Translations under genes and position numbers: made by a program
NCBI GenBank assembly: GCA_029582165.1
Contig: CM055880.1
Span: 7,626,001 to 7,690,000 of the forward strand
DNA length: 64,000 bases
DNA from: Portulaca oleracea
Taxonomy: Eukaryota; Streptophyta; Magnoliopsida; Caryophyllales; Portulacaceae
Reading direction: 5' to 3'
Notes under the pieces: model-generated
Told to the model about the DNA's origin: nothing
The model's input: the letters and a program-made list of their open reading frames with translations, nothing else
Database searches by the model: none
Shown here: positions 35,837-47,339 of the stretch, piece by piece
How the letters are laid out: every line of letters begins with the position of its first letter
Numbering within the stretch: the stretch's first letter is position 1

Positions 35837-37705
35837 ATGAAGACAGAAAGTTGCGATGTCAGAAACACAAACAAGCTGGCATGCAGTTCATCAAAGCAGC
35901 ATCAGCAGCAAGAGGAGGAATTACGAAGAGGGCCATGGACACTCGAAGAAGACACCTTGCTCATTCACTATGTCCGCTGCCATGGCGAAGGTCGCTGGAA
36001 TTTGCTCGCTAAAGCTTCTGGTAAGTGTAATTTTCTGTGTTGCATCTTGCATGTATGTTTGGGGCTCATTTATGCATGTTGTGACTCTGTTGAAAGCTTT
36101 GATTGTGGACATATTATGTGCCTCTGTTTTGTAAAGGCTTGAAGAGAAATGGGAAGAGTTGCAGATTGAGATGGTTGAACTACTTGAAACCGGATATAAA
36201 GCGAGGCAATCTTACTCCCCAGGAGCAGATTCTCATTCTTGAGCTGCATTCTAAGTGGGGTAACAGGTCAGATTTCAACCCCAGATCTCCAAATTTACAT
36301 GGGTTCTAAGAGGATATGTAATGTGTAACTTCACCGATGAAATTTTTATCTTCTCTCCCCCAGTTATCACCCTCTTTCTCGTACTTTTTCTTTATTCATT
36401 TGGGTTCTGGAAGCTCTAAAGAGTTCCATAACTAAAAGGAATGAAGAAAAAGTAGTTGAGATAAGGTGACAACTGGGAGAGACAAAATAAAATTTTCATC
36501 AAAGTCGTATATTAAACACCATGAAAAGTAAAGAAAATCAAATATTAAGGAACCGAGGGGATATATACCATTACTTGGGTTTGGTTTGATTCTTGGAAAA
36601 TGAGATGCAAACAAAAATGTTTGTCTAATTTAGTAGTATAATCATTTACTAATCAATGAATTCATTTCCTACCTCATTAATTTTCTTCTCCTCAAGCTTT
36701 AGAAGGGAATTACATTATTTAAAAAACTAATTAAATTTAGCATATCATATTTTCTAATTTTCTTCTCATCAAGTTTAGAAAAGACTAGTTAAATTTTTCA
36801 CCATACTTTCCATCTAGCTCTCATTTTAAAAAAGTAATTGAAAAACCAAATGAAAAAAGTAAGGTCCTTTTTAATACTTTTCTTAAAAGTTCATCTCGTT
36901 CTTTGGGGACCAAATGGAGCCTTAAGCTTTTGGTTTAGTTGGTTGGTGAACAAAGATTTTGTGCATTCACATTTCACAATGCATTTTCATAGACACTGTT
37001 TGTACCTTTAACCATCAGTTTCGACTTTCGAGTCAATGATATGCGTCTTGCGTCAATAACCATCTTGCATGACATGGCATATTCATATAAGCATATATGT
37101 TAAAGTTAAGTTACTTAATCACCAATGCAAATTGCTTCGCATATAGGTGGTCCAAAATCGCGGCACATCTACCAGGAAGAACAGACAACGAGATCAAGAA
37201 CTACTGGCGAACCCGCGTCCAAAAACAAGCGCGACAACTCAACATGGAATCAACCAGCCAGGGCTTCATCGACGCGATCCGGTGCTTCTACATGCCAAGG
37301 TTGGTCCAGAAGATAGAGCAGACCTCAACCAGTACTACTTCTGCTGCAACAACCCTCAATTCTGAGGCATCATCTCCTTCCTGTTCACCTTCCAAATTCC
37401 CACACAACAACAACAACAATGCTAATAATAATAATTACTGCTCAAATTACAACACTCCTCTGTCAAACATGAATTACATCCCTGCAGAAATTGCACACCA
37501 GCAGCAAGCATTGACTGCAGCTGGTGGTAATTCTCCTGGGGGCAAAATGGTAAATGTGGTGGAGAGCTCTGGATATGACGTGGAGCTCTCGTCGTCCATG
37601 TCAGCGCTGACCGACTGCCACGTGCCGGAGAACGATTGGTTCGGGTGTGACGTGGCGGAAGATGGGATTTGGGACTTGGATGAACTCTGGCAGTTTAGGA
37701 AGTGA
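35837..37705 (+). CDS. MYB62/MYB116-like: R2R3-MYB transcription factor, subgroup 20 (MYB62/MYB116-like)
   Basis: Exons 35837-36020, 36137-36266 and 37147-37705 give 290 aa with GT-AG introns of 116 and 880 bp. The start is the ATG in GGAGATGAAG, the first in frame after the TATA box. After a Gln/Glu-rich N-terminus, R2 covers about 29-80 ([13 protein letters not shown], Trp34/54/74). R3 covers about 82-130 ([30 protein letters not shown], Trp106/125). Both intron positions are the usual ones for R2R3-MYB genes. A subgroup 20 motif follows ([15 protein letters not shown]; relatives have Trp where this has Tyr). Then come Asn-rich repeats and a conserved acidic end [11 protein letters not shown]. 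It is a nuclear DNA-binding regulator. Remembered relatives act in phosphate starvation, hormone and stress responses; the exact role here is not known. Confidence 0.92.
36337..36510. repeat. foldback repeat in MYB intron 2
   Basis: GATGAAATTTTTATC, CTCTCCCCCAGTTATCACC and TACTTTTTCTTTATTC are repeated inverted as GAATGAAGAAAAAGTA, GGTGACAACTGGGAGAG and GAAAATTTTATTTT-type sequence. The arms are about 65 bp with a spacer of some 40 bp. It is a probable MITE remnant, and the intron transcript could form a long hairpin. Confidence 0.65.
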
Positions 37706-39379
37706 ATTTTGGCATCCAAGGTGTTTTCTTTTTCCTTTTTTTTTTGGTGGGGATGGGGGCCTTTTTTTTCCATATCATGGTAGGTAGGTCCAGTTCCTAT
37801 ATATAATATAATCTACTGAAGTCATATGAGGGTTCAAAATTTGTACAAGATGAAATGAACCCAGTCACCTTTTTTGACATAAAGTTACTATGTTATCTAT
37901 AATATAATGTATGTATATCTCAGCTTAGCATATATGCAAATAGTGGAGGAATGACTCCTGTTTCTGGTCTAGTCTTTGCTTTTTATATTTTTCTATGTAC
38001 TTACATAGAAGATTAATATAGACAAAGACTTGAGTACATGTTTCTAACAAAGGTTGATGGTGATGAGATTCCAATTTGGATTTCTAATAATAATTCTTAG
38101 AAACTTTCCCAATTTATTGAAACTTCTTAGCACCTTCCCAATTAAATTGATTTCCAATAATGGTTGTTAGAAACTTTTCCAATTAAATTGATTGATTTTG
38201 ATATTATTTTTCAGATTGTTCAAGGTCCTAGTCAGATTAAAGAGTTCCCGACAAAGTTATAAAATTACATCGTACAACAGCTTGATAATTACAATAGAAT
38301 ATATCAAAGATGACCAAAACATAAATACATCAATATAGAACATCTGATCGGATTATTTTTTTTATCATCCTTTCTTCCAATCATATGTCCTTAAAAACTA
38401 CGATGTCCTCTCCTCATCATCGCGAATGAAGCCCAAATTATATTCAACGTTTGCCTTCAATTTTGGTTAAATAAGACGTTCATAAATAAACCCTTTATTT
38501 TTTTCTCGATAATTTGCTAACAAAAACAAAACTAAGAAGGCATCACAGATGCTACAAAACTGCAAAACACCAGACCATCAAAGATCTGGCAAACACAAGA
38601 ATAGCACAAAAGGCCGGATCACAACAAAAACAAAAGAAAACCGTTATGTAATAAAATTCTTCTTTTATTCCAACATATCATTTCTGAAAGCTTTAGTCAC
38701 AGTCTCATAATTAAACCTTTCATTATTTTAGAGTCCTCAACCTTTCTATTAAATTGAGTACTATATATCCTTACAAACCCACACCACGTTCATTGTTTCC
38801 ATTGGAATTTGAGTACATGTACAAACTTTGAGAGATCATGTCAAAGCGGCATTCATGCCGCATAAATGTGAGTATGTGACAATAAGAAAGCACTATTTAA
38901 GAAGGAAAAAGGAAAGTTTTGCATGTAGATTGACCAAATATGTGTAAATAATCAAAGGAGTAGTCATTCATGCATGAAAGTGATGCCTAGCAATATATAT
39001 ACATACATAGCTAGGAAATGACATGATATATACAGTTAATGACCAAAACCAAGGTCAGAAATTCCATAATTGAATCATAAGAAAATGATGTAGTTGTTGT
39101 ACTTAGTAGTGGTGGTGAATGATGGTGATGACATAAAGGGGTTGCTAAGGTTGGCTGAGTGTTTGAAAATTCAAGGATTCAATTTCCACAGTTGGCTTCT
39201 TTTGGTGGATTGGAGACTTGAGTACACCACATGCCCACTAGGAGGATAAGCTAACTCATTGATTAAGGAAGAAAAGATGGCTGATTTGAGAGGACATATT
39301 TTTCATGGAAGTGAGTTCTAGTTATGGATGAAATGACCAATCTATTAGAATAATGGAGATTGTACAAGGATAATTTATA
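37706..39379. other. MYB 3' region and intergenic
   Basis: It starts with the MYB 3' UTR and has T-rich runs near 37735. Beyond about 38000 no gene or defined element is seen. Confidence 0.5.
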
Positions 39380-39639
39380 CTCCCTCAGTTTTATATTAAT
39401 TATCGTCTTAAAAAATTGTGCAGTCAAATTTCAAACATTTTGACTATAAACTTATCAATATACTTTATGAATTGCTATATAATTAAATTACCATAATTAG
39501 ATTTATAACAAAAAATACTATCATAAAGGTATAATATTGTAATTGTTAATACCATATTATGCAAGAAATTATCAATAAAAAAAGTGATATTGAAGACAAT
39601 AAAATCAAAATTATGATAATTAATATGGAAAGGAGGGAG
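39380..39639. mobile_element. Stowaway-like MITE
   Basis: CTCCCTCAGTTTTATATTAA and TTAATATGGAAAGGAGGGAG are inverted with flanking TA. 260 bp, same subfamily as 4399. Confidence 0.85.
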
Positions 39640-39676
39640 TAGAATATTAGTGATAATTAATTAGGGCCTCTATCTC

Positions 39677-40181
39677 GGGTTTTTTGCTTTTTGGACCCTG
39701 TATTTTGGGGGTATTTACAATCTGGACCCCATGTTTCAAAGTTTACAATTTGGACCCTATATAATATGGACCCAAAAAATTTAGCCCAAAGTTAAGTTTG
39801 ACTCTGGTGAAGACCAAAATCTTGCATAACCGTAGTTTATTTCATTTATTCATTTATTTTGAATTTTCTTTTGAAATTGACTAGACTGAAGACTTCAATT
39901 TCACAGCCCATACGCATATCCCACCCTTAGTTACTATTCAACTCCAAACTCTCAGAAAACCGAATAAATGAAGGGTAAATTTGGAAGTACAGAAATAATT
40001 AAGGGGCAACTTTGGAAGGAAAAATCAGTCAAACTACAATAAGACCTCTTTTGGCCTGACCCCTCTAGTTATGTCCAAATTGTTGCCGGAAACAAAGTAT
40101 AGGGTCCAAATTGTAAACTTTGAAACATGGGGGCCAGATTGTAAATACCCCAAAATACAAGGTCCAAAAAGCAAAAAACCC
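39677..40181. mobile_element. Mutator-like MITE with about 95-bp inverted ends
   Basis: Ends GGGTTTTTTGCTTTTTGGAC and GGTCCAAAAAGCAAAAAACCC-type, continuing inverted through GTATTTACAATCTGGACCCC and TTTCAAAGTTTACAATTTGG. The flanking sequence CCTCTATCTC is repeated on both sides (39667-39676, 40182-40191), a 9-10 bp duplication as in Mutator-like elements. 505 bp, non-coding centre. Confidence 0.85.
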
Positions 40182-40637
40182 CCTCTATCTCATAGTATAG
40201 GTATGATCCAACAAGTATAGTGCATATGTCATTTTTAACTTTCACAAAAAATTGAACTTTAATGAAAAATTTGGAAGATGGGGATATATAATATAATAGT
40301 TACTTAACTATCATCTCTCTACTACGTACATCATATGTCAATTGTTGTTAAAATATTTAAAACTACTTATGGCCTTATTTCTTTAGAGTAACACTGTATA
40401 ATTATAACTATTTTGATCGCTTTGCATGATGTGAAGCGAGGGCAAATGTTTGCTTAATTATAAAAACTCCAAATGCTTTGTCAATTGAATTAATCAACAT
40501 CATATCATGTTGAAAATCATGTTTCTTGATTTATTGTACATATTTGATAACCAGAATAGTAGGATTCCATAAATACTCATGCTATAAAAGAAAGTTTTGG
40601 TTATAGCCTTCTTGTATAATTTTTCTGCTCTTAAATA

Positions 40638-40854
40638 CTCCTTCTACTTCATATTAATTGTCATTTGATTTATATATCTGTCAAATTTTATATTTTGTCC
40701 ATTAATTTCTTAATATATATATATGATATTTATTATATGAAGGTACTATCATTAAATTTAGTTTCCCCGGGAGTTTGTTGTTATTGTTGTATTATCATTA
40801 AATTTGTAATGAAAAATATTATTCTAAGAGTTAATGTTGTAATTTTTTATAAAG
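40638..40854. mobile_element. Stowaway-like MITE, apparently 3'-truncated
   Basis: It starts at CTCCTTCTACTTCATATTAA after TA and follows the 4399-type interior (TCATTAAATTTGTAATGAAAA). It lacks the matching right end because a different element starts at 40857. Confidence 0.55.
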
Positions 40855-40856
40855 TA

Positions 40857-41336
40857 CTACTTTTGTCCCATTATGGCTCTGTTCTTTTATGCGGTATTTT
40901 TCGAAATGGTGTGGTGAGGTGTGGTGGAATTGTGGTAGGGTCTGGTGGAATTGTGGTAGATTATTGGTATGTGGGGTAGGTGAGGAAAGAGGGTGTAAAA
41001 AGTAGAGAGAAAAGTGAGGAGAGAGAAAAGTAATGATTTGTGGTAAAATGTGGTGGGTCGTGGCAAACTGCGGTAGGCTGTAGTTTGTCAACCGCAGAAA
41101 AGAATGGGGCCTATATTATTTGTCCATTTGCTTAATTTGAGGAGACCAATGCAAATTGGGAATTGACATGAAAAGTTTGTAATTTACCCAAACTACCTCT
41201 TCTTTAATTGAAGATAATAATCGTTGGAGTTGTAAGAAGTGATAAACAAATTTATTAATAATTAGGGGTTAAAAAAAAGAAAAGAATGACAGTTATTGAA
41301 ATTGTAAAAAAGATAAATATTTTGGAATGAAGGTAG
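40857..41336. mobile_element. Stowaway-like MITE carrying a nested MITE
   Basis: Left CTACTTTTGTCCCATTAT and right ATTTTGGAATGAAGGTAG are imperfect inverted ends. The left arm is broken by the family 1 element at 40875-41111 and resumes with ATTATTTGTCCATTTGC. Confidence 0.6.
40875..41111. mobile_element. Tourist/Harbinger-like MITE, family 1 (nested)
   Basis: GGCTCTGTTCTTTTATGCGG and CCGCAGAAAAGAATGGGGCC are inverted, with TAT on both sides. The interior is G/T-rich (GTGGTGGAATTGTGG). Confidence 0.75.
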
Positions 41337-42171
41337 CATACTATAGAAAATTTTAGTCAAAAAAAATATTGAAAACTCCGTAATGTTTATGAAATAACCA
41401 TTAATATCAATCAGGGTAATAGTAATATTTTTTGTTTTCCATAATTAAATATTTTGAGGATGCTCCTAATCGATAAAGAAGACCTTAAATATGCCATGAA
41501 TTGACCTGATCATCTCCATTGGCATTGAGAGCATATGCTACAAGTGTGATGCATGAACGCATGATCATGAATAATATTTGATCCAATTTATTCGTCGTTA
41601 TTCTTGCAAAAGATTCTGCAAAAATCGATACACAAATAACATGATGATGTCGTAGAACTTGGCATATCTTCATTGCAACTACTCTAAAATAATGCATTTA
41701 AAATGACCATAAACATTGATCAAATGATTCTAATCCCAGGAATCTGATCCTTACCATTATATTATATATTCATTCCATCATTATCCATGGATTATAGTTT
41801 AATTAGATATTGATCATCAGTTTGTAATATATATATACACATCATCGGCAATTATTAATTAATTTTTGCTGGGAGAATTACACGTGTAGCTTGAAGGATG
41901 ACAAGAATTATTCCCTATCAAAAATATCTTAAGCCTAAGTTTAAGGAACAATTAATATATAATGTTCTTAGTACTGGATAATATTGGATAAGTGACTAGC
42001 TTTCGGTTGAGTTCGTACCAATTCATTCATTCATTCCATCGTTTCTTTTTCATAATAGATTGTTAGTTGGATAAAGCGTAAAATATAGAGAAAACGTAAT
42101 AAGATTGTTACTATGATCAACTTAAATCATTCACTAAAGCTACAAAGGATTTTGCAGGAATACCAACAGAT
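41337..42171. other. intergenic, nothing recognised
   Basis: AT-rich; no coding or repeat structure with clear ends. Confidence 0.5.
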
Positions 42172-42257
42172 AGAAACCAAACTTGATTAAGTTGGCTTGT
42201 TTCTGTGTTCTAATTAGAACACGGAAACAAGCCAACTTAATCATAAGTTTGATTTCT
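42172..42257. repeat. 86-bp spacerless palindrome
   Basis: The two 42-44 nt arms meet at TAATTA (centre 42213/42214) with no loop. They differ by two substitutions and a 2-nt bulge. Core words are AAGTTGGCTTGTTTC and GAAACAAGCCAACTT. It ends 10 bp before a LINE target duplication. Confidence 0.9.
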
Positions 42258-42281
42258 TAGCTCACAAGTCATGACCAAGCT

Positions 42282-43027
42282 CACAAGTTTGATAGACATG
42301 GCATGAGCAATGCGACGATCAACATTTTAATACACGCATGATGGTTGCTTGGTATATATGGGTGGCACGAAATATGTGGGTCTTCGAGCAGAAAAAGATG
42401 ATAGCACAGGTGGTGGTGGAAAGAGCAAGACAAATAGTGAAGGACTCTATTAATCTAAAAGCAGCTGAGAAAAAACGTACGGGAAATGCAAGCCGACAGA
42501 GCGCATTAAGGTGGGAACCGCCAGGCCAAGGTCGAGTTAAATTCAATTTCGACGCCTCCATGGAGATAGGCTGGATCAGGTTGGGAGTAGTTTGCAAGGA
42601 TCCGAATGGAGAAGTGCTTCTAGCAGTAAGCAAAAAAATGTCGAGCAACCTGGTCACCGAGCATTGCCGAGGCTAAGGCGGGAGTTTATGCTGCACAACT
42701 CACCCGTCGTTTTTACTATGATAACATGATTTTTGAGTCTGATTGTCTAGTTCTGATTAATGGTCTGAATAAGGACCAAGTAGCTTCGCTTAGTGAGTTA
42801 GATGTAGTGGTAGATGATATTCGTGCTTTAGTTGATGTTTTTCAAAATTGTTCTTGGTTGCATGTAAAATGGGATGTCAATCTCTTGGCGCATAATATGG
42901 CCAGGGTGGAGCCAGAAGGAGAGGAGCAAGTTTGGTTGGGGACATGTCTGAACCAAGTTTCCTCGTATGTGTTGATGGACAAATTATCAATATAATCATC
43001 TCGTCTTATCTCCAACAAAAAAAAAGG
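42282..43027 (+). pseudogene. 5'-truncated LINE with RNase H domain, frameshifted
   Basis: It is flanked by a 14-bp direct duplication GTCATGACCAAGCT (42268-42281, 43028-43041) and ends in an A-run, so it arose by target-primed reverse transcription. It encodes the end of a LINE ORF2: an RT-tail-like MVAWYIWVARNMWVFEQKK, then an RNase H domain with LRWEPPGQGRVKFNFDAS (catalytic Asp), AEAKAG (Glu) and FESDCLVLI (Asp). A frameshift near 42666 separates the first block from the others, so no full enzyme can be made. It shares its kind with the shorter fragment at 20760. Confidence 0.85.
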
Positions 43028-43041
43028 GTCATGACCAAGCT

Positions 43042-44317
43042 AGCTCCTTTTTTTTTCCTTGACCACCTGAATCTTTTGAGTATAAAACCATTGTTAATAT
43101 CCCATTTTATTTTTTGGGTTGGAGGCCGCGCATTTAAATCTCCGCAATTAAATGCTTATTCCTATGAAATTAGAGGGGAGTTGTGTAGCATTCAACCTTA
43201 AGTGTATATTTATGTGATCAGGAGATGTATTTGAGTATAATACCATTCGTAAATTATCAATGACTAATTTTAGCTTGGTTGATTTGGTTCTTGGATATCT
43301 TTTCTCAAACTTCTAGTAATCCATATATATTGCCCCTAGTCCAACCCATATAGATATGGAAGCAATACAAGCCATAACGTTCACAACCTTTAAATATCGC
43401 ATGCCAAGAAGGTAGTAAATTTATTCAACATCATGATAGTTTTTCATGCTTGGAGGTCAACGGATCGAATCGTATAATTTAAAAGTTCACTTGCATGGGC
43501 TTGGGTTACCCTACTCCCATTGAGTCAGTCACTAGCTAGATTTCAATCGAAATGCTTTAAAATAAAAGTTCTATTGACTCACATTTACCTATTACCCCTA
43601 ATTATATTATACAATCTTGTCAAAACAATTCCAAATTAGTCAAGTTTGGCCAAATCAAGTAGTATCAAGTGTCCTATGATTGTTTTTGGGTTCAACTTTA
43701 TTATTTGAAAAGCATATGTAGTTCAAGATAGGCTCCCTTAGTTTTTCAAATTAGTTGTCTGCAATCGACTAGTCGAGTTAAATTTTACGATATTTTTATT
43801 ATTAAGTCTTCAACTTCTATCGTAAGTTGATCATTGTATCTATTCTAAAAAAGTATTTTAATCAAATATATTATAACATTTACTAAGACTTAGTTGATTC
43901 CACTTACAACAATATGGAAGATAAGAAGATCATGTAAGATTTGATCCTTGCCTCTATATATGTGATGTGGCGAGGATAATGCATGACATATTCAGAATTA
44001 AAACTTTAAAATATATAATATTTCAAATTAATTCTCACAACGATGTAAACTACTAAATTTGGGAGATAATTAAAGAAAGAATTCTCCCTTGCAAGTAAAT
44101 CTCACTTTCTTTGAAGTTATCTAGAAAGCATATTAGACACTTTAAATTTCTTTTTTAAAGGATATGCATCTTCATCTCTTAGATCCCTAATTAAGGAAAA
44201 ACATAATAATTCCACAAATTAGGTGCAATAAGTAGGAATCAAATAGACCATGATAATTAATACATATGATTCATTATCCTCACAATTTTCATGCATACAA
44301 ATGTTACAATCTCATGT
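43042..44317. other. intergenic, nothing recognised
   Basis: AT-rich; no ORF or element ends that I can support. Confidence 0.5.
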
Positions 44318-44610
44318 TGGTGTCAACGACACAAACAATAATAAATGCTAAAACATAAATAAAGTTTGACACGAAGTTTGACCATAGAAAACCCTAGATT
44401 GGGGGGGAGGGGAACCAAGAAACAATGCACTATAAGATTACAATGATATTTATTAGAGATTCTAAGATCTTTACAATTTCTCTAGAGTTACAGCTTGATT
44501 ACTCAACATGTACAATTGATTCACCTAATGACATAACTCATTTAGAGACGCGAAGATTACATAACAATCTCTTGTAGTGCAGATTTTTCATCCTGTTGTT
44601 GTTGCTACTT
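44318..44610 (-). mobile_element. left LTR-like copy of a decayed copia element
   Basis: CACAAACAATAATAAATGCT, AAACATAAATAAAG and GAGTTACAGCTTGATTACTC-type words recur in the same order at 46885-47170 (ACACAAATAATAATAAAATG, AAACAGAAATAAAG, GAGTTACGATTCGAGGACTC). The copies are old and indel-rich. On the minus strand this would be the 3' LTR. Confidence 0.55.
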
Positions 44611-44705
44611 GACCTTGCTTCACCTTCACCCTCCCTGGACACCCCCCTCCCCCACAAACTAGGCCTTCTGAAGCATAACCCCCACCAAGACCACCATGAA
44701 AACAC

Positions 44706-45095
44706 TGATCTACACCAGTAGCCTATTTCGAGACTTCTTGAGTACCTTTACCTCGTACTCGGCATCAATCAGTTGACCCATTGTCTCTTCATGCTCCCTC
44801 CTCAGCTTGGAGAGTTTCCTGGTGGTCCTTGACAGTTCCACAACCAAGGTGGTGTTTCGGGCAATGGTGGCTACGATAGGGGTCCTCGGTACATATGGGG
44901 TCGTCCACCCAGTCGAAAAAATCACAACCTTGGGGGCGCCAGTACGAACCTCCTAAATGGGTTTTTTGGTGTCATAGACACCCAAACCACACAAGGAAGC
45001 CCCCAAGTGCAGGTCCTATCCGTGTTTGAGTAACACAGACAGGAAGTGCAGGCCATTATATGGGCGTGGTCGACCTAGCCATTAGCCATTTTTGT
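44706..45095 (-). pseudogene. GRF-zinc-finger-like protein pseudogene
   Basis: On the minus strand the pieces PKNPFRRF and YWRPQGCDFFDWVDDP lie in different frames but in the order of a plant GRF-type zinc finger (NPxRxF...CxFFxWxDE). A coiled-coil-like tail LSRTTRKLSKLRREHEE...EYEVKVLKK follows, as is usual in that family. At least two frame changes and an early stop after MANG make it non-functional. Such genes often travel with plant retroelements. The identification rests on short motifs. Confidence 0.45.
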
Positions 45096-45124
45096 GGGGA
45101 GGGAGGGGAAAGTTTCAATCTTGC

Positions 45125-45240
45125 AGAGGGGAAGGAAGAGGAAGAGGAAGATGAAACCCTAACAGTAAAGAGGAGAGAGAAGAAGAAAAGACGAAGAGGA
45201 AGAAGATGAAGATGAAGATGAAGGAGATGGAAAGGGGAAG
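45125..45240. repeat. purine-rich GAA/GAG/GAT tract
   Basis: Imperfect GAAGAGGAAGA and GAAGATGAAGAT repeats. On the minus strand it is a CT-rich leader-like stretch ahead of the GRF-like pseudogene. Confidence 0.8.
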
Positions 45241-46429
45241 GCAGGGTTTTTAAAGCAAAATCATCAGAAGTTCAAAGGGTGTGGTTTACGTATTAACCAC
45301 ACCATCATCATCATCATTACCACCCCTGACATGTCTAATCGTCATTAATAACTCACTTCCCGGTAACAAGTCATTGGAAGGGCATTTATATCTGATTTTC
45401 CCACTTTAAGGTTAATTTATTACCAAATTTTAACAACCCTTCACCCATCATATTTTTGCACTATAGAATTTCTACGAGTATTGACACTGCTAATTCCTAT
45501 GATTTTGTCCCTCCTATTTCCCTCTGTGCTAATTGCATTCTTGTTGATTCAAGGTTAGATTCAATTTTGTTCTGATTATTTTGTATCTTATTATATTTAT
45601 CATGTAGCCTTAACTTGATCCTTTTATCGGATTCAACAAAAACGTAGCCTTAACTTGATGTTTCTATTTGTATAACATGTACAATTTTTCTTATTCTTAT
45701 CTTTTTATTTAATTTGCATGCATAGTAGATTAAATTGATGAAATATTTAAAATTTTCTTCTTCTACTCTTCTCTAAACAAACTCGATTTTAGTAGAGATC
45801 ATTTTATACACGTGAAAATTGGAAGTTGTTTAAAATTTTGATTCGTAATCTTACCCTCGAATCCAATTTCTGATTCGTAGGCTGAAGTTTATGTCAGTCT
45901 GCTAATTTATCTTTAAAATTAAATGGAGACTCCTTATTTTGTCTCGAATAGTTTTTTTGGAAATACATGCATGTTTAGTTTATAAAGTTGGAATTTGCAT
46001 ATTATTACAAAATTCAGTTTCTGATTGATTATCTAACTAGTCGTTTAGATGATCTGGCTCTTTTCCTGTTTGGGTTGTCGACCAGGCCCAGTTATTGGCT
46101 TGGATAGGTTAATCGGTCGGTTAGTTTTCCAGTCCAGTGAGGGGTTCGTAGATTTGCCCCGATTTGGTTAATAATTTTAATATTTTTGATTTTGCGATTA
46201 ATTATGAGTTTATGTTTATAATTCAAGATATAAATAATCTGTAAAATTTATCAAAATTCTTTTTTTATCATTAATTGGATTTTGATTAAGTATTAAGTAA
46301 CCTCATTCAAGTTTAATTCAAAGTAGCACTATGAAACAATTCCCTGAACTAAGATTTTTTCGGGGTCTACAACTTTTAGTTAGCATAGTGTCATGCAACT
46401 CATCATGCTTCAAATGACCTTTCCCTTAT
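45241..46429. other. AT-rich interior of the decayed copia region
   Basis: No pol motifs (protease, integrase, RT) could be recognised. A CCAGGCCCAG/AATCGGTCGG patch lies at 46080-46140. The internal part of the retroelement has probably been replaced or deleted. Confidence 0.4.
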
Positions 46430-46840
46430 ACATATTAATACCAGTTACAAATGTATCTCAAGACCTAGGTAAAGTAGCCCACAGAATATAAGTCTTAGTC
46501 TCATCATCAAAACTAAATGCCATATACCTTGTTCACCGTCGAAGGTTTCTCATACATGTTTCTCAAGGGCTTAAGCAAGTCTTTCGTCGTCTTTTGTTCT
46601 ACCATGTTGAAAGTCACGTTTCTTGCTAACGTCAGCTTCACTGGACTGAAGCCTGGTGTTTAAGAAAGTCTCAATCCTTCTGATTTCATCTGGTTTATCA
46701 CTCTATACAAGATGCAATATTTGTTGGTAGAGCACTTCCTCAATTTACGTCCTTCACTAAGTGGACATAGTCTTTTCCTTCAAACTTCCCAATCTTTACT
46801 TTCCCGTCCTCCAATGTTTCTCAGTCCCCATATCAGTAAC
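46430..46840 (-). pseudogene. Ty1/copia gag remnant
   Basis: Minus-strand pieces KIGKFEGKDYVHLVKD and TKDLLKPLRNMYEKPSTVNK match the start and middle of the UBN2/copia gag domain. A last piece has DETKTYILWATLP in place of the usual DDEIQALLLLSSLP. Stops and a deletion separate them, and no gag product is possible. The primer-binding site lies just upstream on the same strand. Confidence 0.75.
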
Positions 46841-46853
46841 ACATCTAACCAAA

Positions 46854-46866
46854 GCTCTAATACCAA
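46854..46866 (-). other. retrotransposon primer-binding site (initiator tRNA-Met)
   Basis: Minus strand TTGGTATTAGAGC, one change from TGGTATCAGAGC, the copia primer site complementary to the 3' end of initiator tRNA-Met. It lies between the right LTR copy and the gag remnant, as expected. Confidence 0.75.
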
Positions 46867-46884
46867 GGATCTCGGGTAAGTGTT

Positions 46885-47330
46885 AGCAACACAAATAATA
46901 ATAAAATGCTAAAACAGAAATAAAGTTGACATGGAGTTTTAATGTGGAAAAATCCAAAACTGGGGAAAAATGCATGAAACAATCCACCATAAGAGAATTA
47001 TAATGAGGTTTATAAGATATTCCCAAATCTCTACAATTGTCATCGATTTTATAGAGTTACGATTCGAGGACTCGACATTCATCGTTGACTTGCCTCATAC
47101 AACTCACTTAGCAGCACAAAGATTATATATCAATATCTTGTGGTAATGATAAATCTCATCTAATTGTGTACAATAAACCTTAACTCCCAGACTCTATTTA
47201 TAATAGAGGCTACAAGAATAGATCTAGTGTTATTAGATATTCCTTAGCCACCTAGTACTTCCACAAGTCAGCAAACAGAATCTGGGATCAAATCCAATTA
47301 GGAAAAAGATCAAAAGAACATGGAAATAAT
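46885..47330 (-). mobile_element. right LTR-like copy (5' LTR) of the decayed copia element
   Basis: On the minus strand it has a promoter-like TATAAATAGAG (near 47200) and leader sequence, and ends next to the primer-binding site. The part at 46885-47170 corresponds to 44318-44610. The outer border is uncertain. Confidence 0.55.
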
Positions 47331-47339
47331 AACTCCAAC

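Noticed and set aside
42172..42257. A microRNA precursor
   Set aside because: The arms meet without a loop, unlike a pre-miRNA stem-loop; treated as a palindrome.
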